Shown here one piece after another: positions 61,001-64,000 of a stretch of 64,000 nt of DNA (the first letter of the stretch is position 1; each line of letters starts with the position of its first letter). The stretch covers positions 186,001 through 250,000 of the forward strand of contig NZ_ASTG01000003.1 in assembly GCF_000412635.1 (NCBI RefSeq), written 5' to 3'. A program made the position numbers and the translations under genes. A model generated the notes under the pieces. It was not told the origin of the DNA. It saw only the letters and a program-made list of their open reading frames with translations, and did not search any database. The stretch comes from Sphingobium bisphenolivorans. GTDB lineage: Bacteria; Pseudomonadota; Alphaproteobacteria; Sphingomonadales; Sphingomonadaceae.

Positions 61001-62674
61001 GGATGGCGCGCGCACGGCCATTTCGCTGAAAAGCTGGTGTACGGGCGCATCTTGCCGCCATTCGACGGCAACCCCTGCGGACGCCGGAACGGCACCCAGC
61101 GTCAGTTCAGCGACGGGCCGCTCAGGCTCATCCTCGGCCTGCCGGTGCAGCGCCAGGCTGCCCGCCTGCATCATCGCGACCGCGCCCTCATCCAGATGCG
61201 CGCGGTCGAAAACCCAGCGCGCCATCGTCCCGTCCGCGCGGATAGCCACCATCAGCTTGCAGCCCGCCGGCAAGGGAGTCTCGGCAAATTGATCGACGAT
61301 CTTCAAGACGACGGGCAAGGCCGCGTCGCGACCGCCAAACTCCTCCCCCATGCGCAAGGGGAGATCGGCGCGATAGCCAAGCCGGCGATGCGTCTGCGCC
61401 AGCACATCGGACAGCCCTTCGCGCAGCTTGGTAACGTTTCCGCGGAAATCGATCTCGACCGAGATAGGCAGGACAGGTGCGAACCACGGCTCCAGCCCTT
61501 CGATCCGCATCGAAAGGACAGGATCGCAATAACCGATATCGAACCGGCCACGATCATGAATACGCGCGAGATAGCCGAGGATGGAGGCGAATATCGCCAA
61601 GCTTCCACCCGGGAGGACCTGGTCGAGCGCCCCGGTTCCCGAACCTGGCTGGCGGTCGAAACAGTCCATCGGCAGCGGATCCAGCGCCTTCAGTCGCTTG
61701 CGCCAATATTTCTCCTGGGCCGCAAAGGCTGCTGCGAGCCGGGACAGCGACGTCTGCTGCTCGGCTGACGGCATGTCGAAACGCTGCCCGACGGCCAAGC
61801 CGAGCGCTTGGGGAGCGACGAACCAGTCCTGCAATCGGATATCGCCTCCGCCGGTCGCCACCGTTACCGCATCGGTATCGACGCGCAGGATCGTGCCGGG
61901 TGCCTCGCCTGACGCTTGCCCGATCATTGCCGCCTTGCGCACCGTGGCGGTCTGGCCTTGAAAAAGCAGCGTGGGCAGCGCGACAGGATTGGCATGGCTG
62001 CCAAAATCCAGTGCGCGGACGAACCGCTCGACTTCGGCAGCATTGGCCGACAACGGAATCATGCCGGCACCTGCAGTACGGTCGCCATAGCGCTCAGCGA
62101 AGAGCGTGCCGGCGTCCTGACTGACCTCGATGACCAGATCGGCAGCGAGCCCGTCCACCAGCTGGGCGAAACTCTCGATCGCGGCGGCGAAACATTTGGT
62201 GTTGAGCGAGAAGGCCGTCTCGCCCGGGTCGATGGGGAAGGTTCGCGTGCCGAGGATGGCCCCCGCATCGACCTCGCGCATCATCCGGTGCCAGGTGATG
62301 CCATGCTGCGCCTCGCCGTTCAGCAGCGCCCGCACTGGCGCGTTGAGCCCCGGATAGCGGGGCAACGGACCATCATGGAAATTGATCGCACCACGACGGG
62401 GAAGCGCAAGCAGCCCCTCGGGCAAGATATTGAGGTTGGCGATGCTGAAGAGATAATCGAACCCGCCGATCCCGCTCCCTTCAATCTCGCGCGCATGGCT
62501 CAGATGACGGATGAAGTTCGCCTCAGCCCAGTCTGCGATAAAGGCCCGCTCACTCGCGACGGCGACGATCTCATGCCCTCGCTCCAGCAGAATTTTCCCG
62601 CACTCGATCAGGATAGTCTCGTCGCCGACCAGGACACAGCGCCACGGTTCGAACAGTTTGCGTTGCTCATGCAT
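58091..62674 (-). CDS. loading NRPS: formyltransferase, condensation C-lobe, adenylation split by luciferase-like monooxygenase, PCP
   Basis: 1527 residues. Residues 1-300 form a methionyl-tRNA formyltransferase-like unit with INFHDGPLPRYPG (Asn98, His100) and REVDAGAIL (Asp136). Residues about 305-525 match only the C-lobe of a condensation domain; no HHxxxDG is present. The adenylation domain (A1-A4 at 545-755, A5-A10 at 1125-1400) is interrupted by a luciferase-like monooxygenase (768-1115) of the MupA/Atu3671 type. The specificity code reads D735 I736 L739 Q1148 M1174 G1176 M1199 I1207 W1208 K1392, close to the glycine code. PCP 1415-1488 with Ser1449. The likely product is an oxidised, formylated glycyl-thioester passed to the PKS. 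Confidence 0.9.
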   Translation of the reverse strand: MHEQRKLFEPWRCVLVGDETILIECGKILLERGHEIVAVASERAFIADWAEANFIRHLSHAREIEGSGIGGFDYLFSIANLNILPEGLLALPRRGAINFHDGPLPRYPGLNAPVRALLNGEAQHGITWHRMMREVDAGAILGTRTFPIDPGETAFSLNTKCFAAAIESFAQLVDGLAADLVIEVSQDAGTLFAERYGDRTAGAGMIPLSANAAEVERFVRALDFGSHANPVALPTLLFQGQTATVRKAAMIGQASGEAPGTILRVDTDAVTVATGGGDIRLQDWFVAPQALGLAVGQRFDMPSAEQQTSLSRLAAAFAAQEKYWRKRLKALDPLPMDCFDRQPGSGTGALDQVLPGGSLAIFASILGYLARIHDRGRFDIGYCDPVLSMRIEGLEPWFAPVLPISVEIDFRGNVTKLREGLSDVLAQTHRRLGYRADLPLRMGEEFGGRDAALPVVLKIVDQFAETPLPAGCKLMVAIRADGTMARWVFDRAHLDEGAVAMMQAGSLALHRQAEDEPERPVAELTLGAVPASAGVAVEWRQDAPVHQLFSEMAVRAPSAIAVTCRGESLTYEELDRRSNQFGRYLQRRGVGPDVLVGLHCDRSLDLIVALMGIWKAGGAYVPLDPAYPAPRIRHMIEDAALKVIITRSQLLPLLGQGSAICIDSEWSAITAEDDSALPASSGPDNLAYVIFTSGSTGKPKGVMVEHRNVVNFFAGMDQHIARQGNWLAVTSLSFDISVLELCWTLTRGLHVVLATGNEMKPAAPPRRPMDFSLFYFAADEASDATEKYRLLLEGARFADQNGFAAVWTPERHFHAFGGLYPNPAVAGAAVAAITSRVQIRGGSVVLPLHHPARVAEEWSVVDNISGGRVGIAFASGWQPNDFVLRPENYADRNAALLRDLDAVRGLWRGEARSFDGPTGPVEVTTLPRPIQAELPYWITSAGNAETFAAAGRAGASILTHLLGQSVDELAEKIRVYRAARREAGHAGEGQVTLMLHSFVGPDADAIREIVRQPLIAYLRTATSLVKQYAWSFPAFKRRAGMADSVSNAEFESLTAEEMEMLLEHAFDRYFEGNGLFGTPEQCVAMVDRLRAVGVDEIASLIDFGVESRQVLAHLPWLNQLRQLCTDASHEEAEPIAALMERHQVTHLQCTPSMMRMLLAEPGARPHIAALDHLMIGGEAFPPDLAEELSGLVRGKVTNMYGPTETTIWSAVHRVTKGGAVPLGAPLANQSIAIMDSRQRPLPSGVPGEILIGGAGVVRGYLNRPELTAERFVADPAEPGARLYRTGDLGRRRRDGTLEFLGRLDHQVKIRGYRIELGEIEALLHQMSEVGEAVVTAIRSDDGEQMLVAYAAPLAANHDFGPMRERLRAELPDFMVPTHYVGLQRLPHTPNGKIDRNALPRPERAAPVSQKAFVAPEDGMEARIAAVWRDVLKLESIGSLDNFFDAGGHSLLAVQMHRRLTAELNCQMALTDIFRFPTIRTLAAHLASGTADDLAAQQGLARAEGRRAAIARRAMARNVMATGDRSSI

Positions 62675-62698
62675 AGCGGGTCTGGTCCTCTGGAATTT

Positions 62699-62983
62699 TC
62701 AGGAAAGCACGACGTGCGTTTTCCCGCGCTTTCGGATCTGGCGGGCGACCACGACAGCGCAGGTCAGCAGGCACAGATAGGTGCCGGGTCCCGGCCCCCG
62801 ATCTTCATCCTGCTGCTGCTGCTGTTGAGGCTTTTTCGCCGGCGTCGCGGCTCTAGCTGGGGCGGCCGCTGAGGCAGTGACAAGCTCGGCAGTCGCGGGC
62901 TCATCCAGCTGCTGGCTAAAGAGCAAAAGCAACGCCATCAGGATGGCGGTGCGTTGCGCTCCTTGCATCGACCATAATGACAT
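62699..62983 (-). CDS. small membrane protein upstream of the NRPS, poly-Gln linker
   Basis: From the ATG at 62983 behind GGAGG the protein has 94 residues: an N-terminal hydrophobic segment (TAILMALLLLFSQ), an Ala/Pro linker with six Gln in a row, and a second hydrophobic segment with Cys (TYLCLLTCAVVVARQI) before a basic end. It sits 24 bases before the NRPS start, so it is probably in the same transcript. The poly-Gln comes from CTG repeats. Function unknown; the family is not recognised. Confidence 0.65.
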   Translation of the reverse strand: MSLWSMQGAQRTAILMALLLLFSQQLDEPATAELVTASAAAPARAATPAKKPQQQQQQDEDRGPGPGTYLCLLTCAVVVARQIRKRGKTHVVLS

Positions 62984-63163
62984 TGCAGCCTCCTGGGCGG
63001 GGAAATGAGATGGCTCGGTGCGACCCGACAAATCCGTTGCTGCTATGCCGTCACTATGTTTGATCCATTGTCCGACTGTCAGCCTGTCGATTGCGTCATG
63101 GAAATTGGGAGGGTGGATTCGCGTGACAGGAGCAGGGCCAGCAAGAGCAAGTAAGATATTGAT

Positions 63164-64000
63164 TTACTTCGATCGCTCGCGGTCGGTGCGGACCCACTCG
63201 CTTTGCCGGCGGAACAGGAAGCGGGCACTGACCGGCATCTTCCAGAAGAGATAGACGGCAAGCTGATGAAGGGCCGAAACCGGTAGCAGGTCACGTCCCC
63301 AGCGATGCCATACAAGGAGGAGGGTCGTGCAGAACAGCGCCAGGCTGGCAGTCAGCATGGCGAGCGGCCACGCCCCCGGCCCAGCGACGGCACTCCCGCC
63401 CAGCACCAGAAGCGCGATGGCGCAGAGCAGGGCAAGCATACCCAACGGCGGAACCACGAGATTGAGCGCCAACGGCCATGCGGCGGCGCGCCCCCGGACC
63501 GCCGCTGCCAGCATACGCCCGGCAAGGCGCGGCGCGGCTGCCATGCTGCCATGCTCCCACCGGGTCCGCTGCGATATGGTGCCGCCGACGCCGCTCGTGC
63601 CGCTGGTGAAGCATGCATGTTCGGCAAAGCCCACGGCGCCGCCACGCAGGAAGAGATCGACGCCCAATTGCAGGTCTTCGACTAGACTTGCCGTAGCGAG
63701 CGGTGCGGCGCTGAACATCGCCCAGGGAAAGGCCATGCCACTCCCCTGTAAGAGCGCGTTGCCGGAAAGCGCCTGCAATCCCCTCTGTCGAACGAGATTC
63801 TTCAGCCGGAAGGCGAGGGTGGACACAGCGACCCTGGGATCGCTTGCCGACCCTTCGATCAGATAAAGCCCCTGAAGCGCCGCCTTGCGCTCGATCGCAG
63901 CGGCGGCAAGGCCATGAATCGCCCCGGACGCCGGAAGGGTGTCGGCATCCAGCACCAGCACCACGCCGGGCGGATCATCACGCAAATGATCGCGCCCGAA
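63164..64000 (-). CDS. GT2-family glycosyltransferase with C-terminal helices, 5' end outside window
   Basis: The frame is open at the right edge (an internal TTG at 63985 is not the true start). At least 279 residues are visible. VVLVLDADTLPASGAIHG carries the DxD motif, SLVEDLQLGVDLFLRGG the ED motif and SQRTRWEHG the Q-R-x-x-W motif of processive or membrane GT2 enzymes. Four hydrophobic segments follow. It would build or extend a glycan at the membrane. It lies 180 bases before the small membrane protein gene, with a possible promoter in the gap. Confidence 0.85.
   Translation of the reverse strand, partial: FGRDHLRDDPPGVVLVLDADTLPASGAIHGLAAAAIERKAALQGLYLIEGSASDPRVAVSTLAFRLKNLVRQRGLQALSGNALLQGSGMAFPWAMFSAAPLATASLVEDLQLGVDLFLRGGAVGFAEHACFTSGTSGVGGTISQRTRWEHGSMAAAPRLAGRMLAAAVRGRAAAWPLALNLVVPPLGMLALLCAIALLVLGGSAVAGPGAWPLAMLTASLALFCTTLLLVWHRWGRDLLPVSALHQLAVYLFWKMPVSARFLFRRQSEWVRTDRERSK

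Overview
The window looks like chromosome of an alphaproteobacterium of the sphingomonad type (Sphingobium, Sphingomonas and relatives). The grounds are high GC, dense translationally coupled operons, a sphingomonad-style exopolysaccharide locus, an HWE histidine kinase, DUF6894 and DUF488 proteins, and promoter-like sites that fit the alphaproteobacterial general-stress sigma factor EcfG (GGAAC-N16/17-CGTT). This assignment is an inference from gene content; no rRNA or marker phylogeny is available in the window. No tRNA, rRNA, CRISPR array, insertion sequence or integrase was seen.

Layout. (1) 1-5146 (minus): a coupled operon of two CgeB-like glycosyltransferases, a GT4 glycosyltransferase and two nucleotide-sugar epimerases. 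It diverges at 5147-5352 from a plus-strand operon (5353-10023) with a histidine phosphatase, an apparently circularly permuted clan GH-A glycosidase, an actinobacterial-type inositol-3-phosphate synthase, a zinc alcohol dehydrogenase and a Gfo/Idh/MocA oxidoreductase. Both operons have EcfG-like promoter candidates, which suggests a stress-induced inositol or sugar conjugate. (2) 10130-33330: a long accessory stress and envelope region. It holds an SRPBCC protein, an alcohol dehydrogenase, an SDR, DUF488, hemerythrin, an MreB paralogue, YjbQ, methyltransferases, an HWE kinase with its receiver, an APC permease, an Na+/H+ antiporter, a thioredoxin-reductase-like flavoprotein, a haem-oxygenase-like diiron protein with a degenerate receiver, YihY, a Crp/Fnr regulator, a metallophosphoesterase and NAD(P)H-hydrate dehydratase. 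(3) 33349-38282 (minus): an alternative aa3-type cytochrome c oxidase operon in the style of coxMNOP, ending in a membrane-anchored cytochrome c, followed upstream by a TetR regulator. (4) 39460-49977: an exopolysaccharide locus with Fe/2OG dioxygenases, a membrane-anchored glycosidase-like protein, a Wzy-type polymerase, a Wzx-type flippase, a GT2, two miniature LuxR-type regulators around an AT-richer intergenic region, and a polyprenyl glycosylphosphotransferase. (5) 50006-64000 (minus): a coupled biosynthetic operon of NRPS, PKS, GT2 and Sfp-type phosphopantetheinyl transferase, preceded by a small membrane protein and another GT2 that runs off the window.

The most promising undescribed system is region 5. 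A loading NRPS (formyltransferase, condensation C-lobe, glycine-like adenylation domain split by a luciferase-like monooxygenase, PCP) feeds a single PKS module in the order KS-AT-KR-DH-ACP with a Cys-nucleophile thioesterase. It carries its own activating PPTase and a glycosyltransferase, and sits directly against the exopolysaccharide locus. This suggests a small formylated amino-acyl polyketide that is glycosylated or attached to a glycan. The second is the permuted glycosidase plus inositol synthase cluster.
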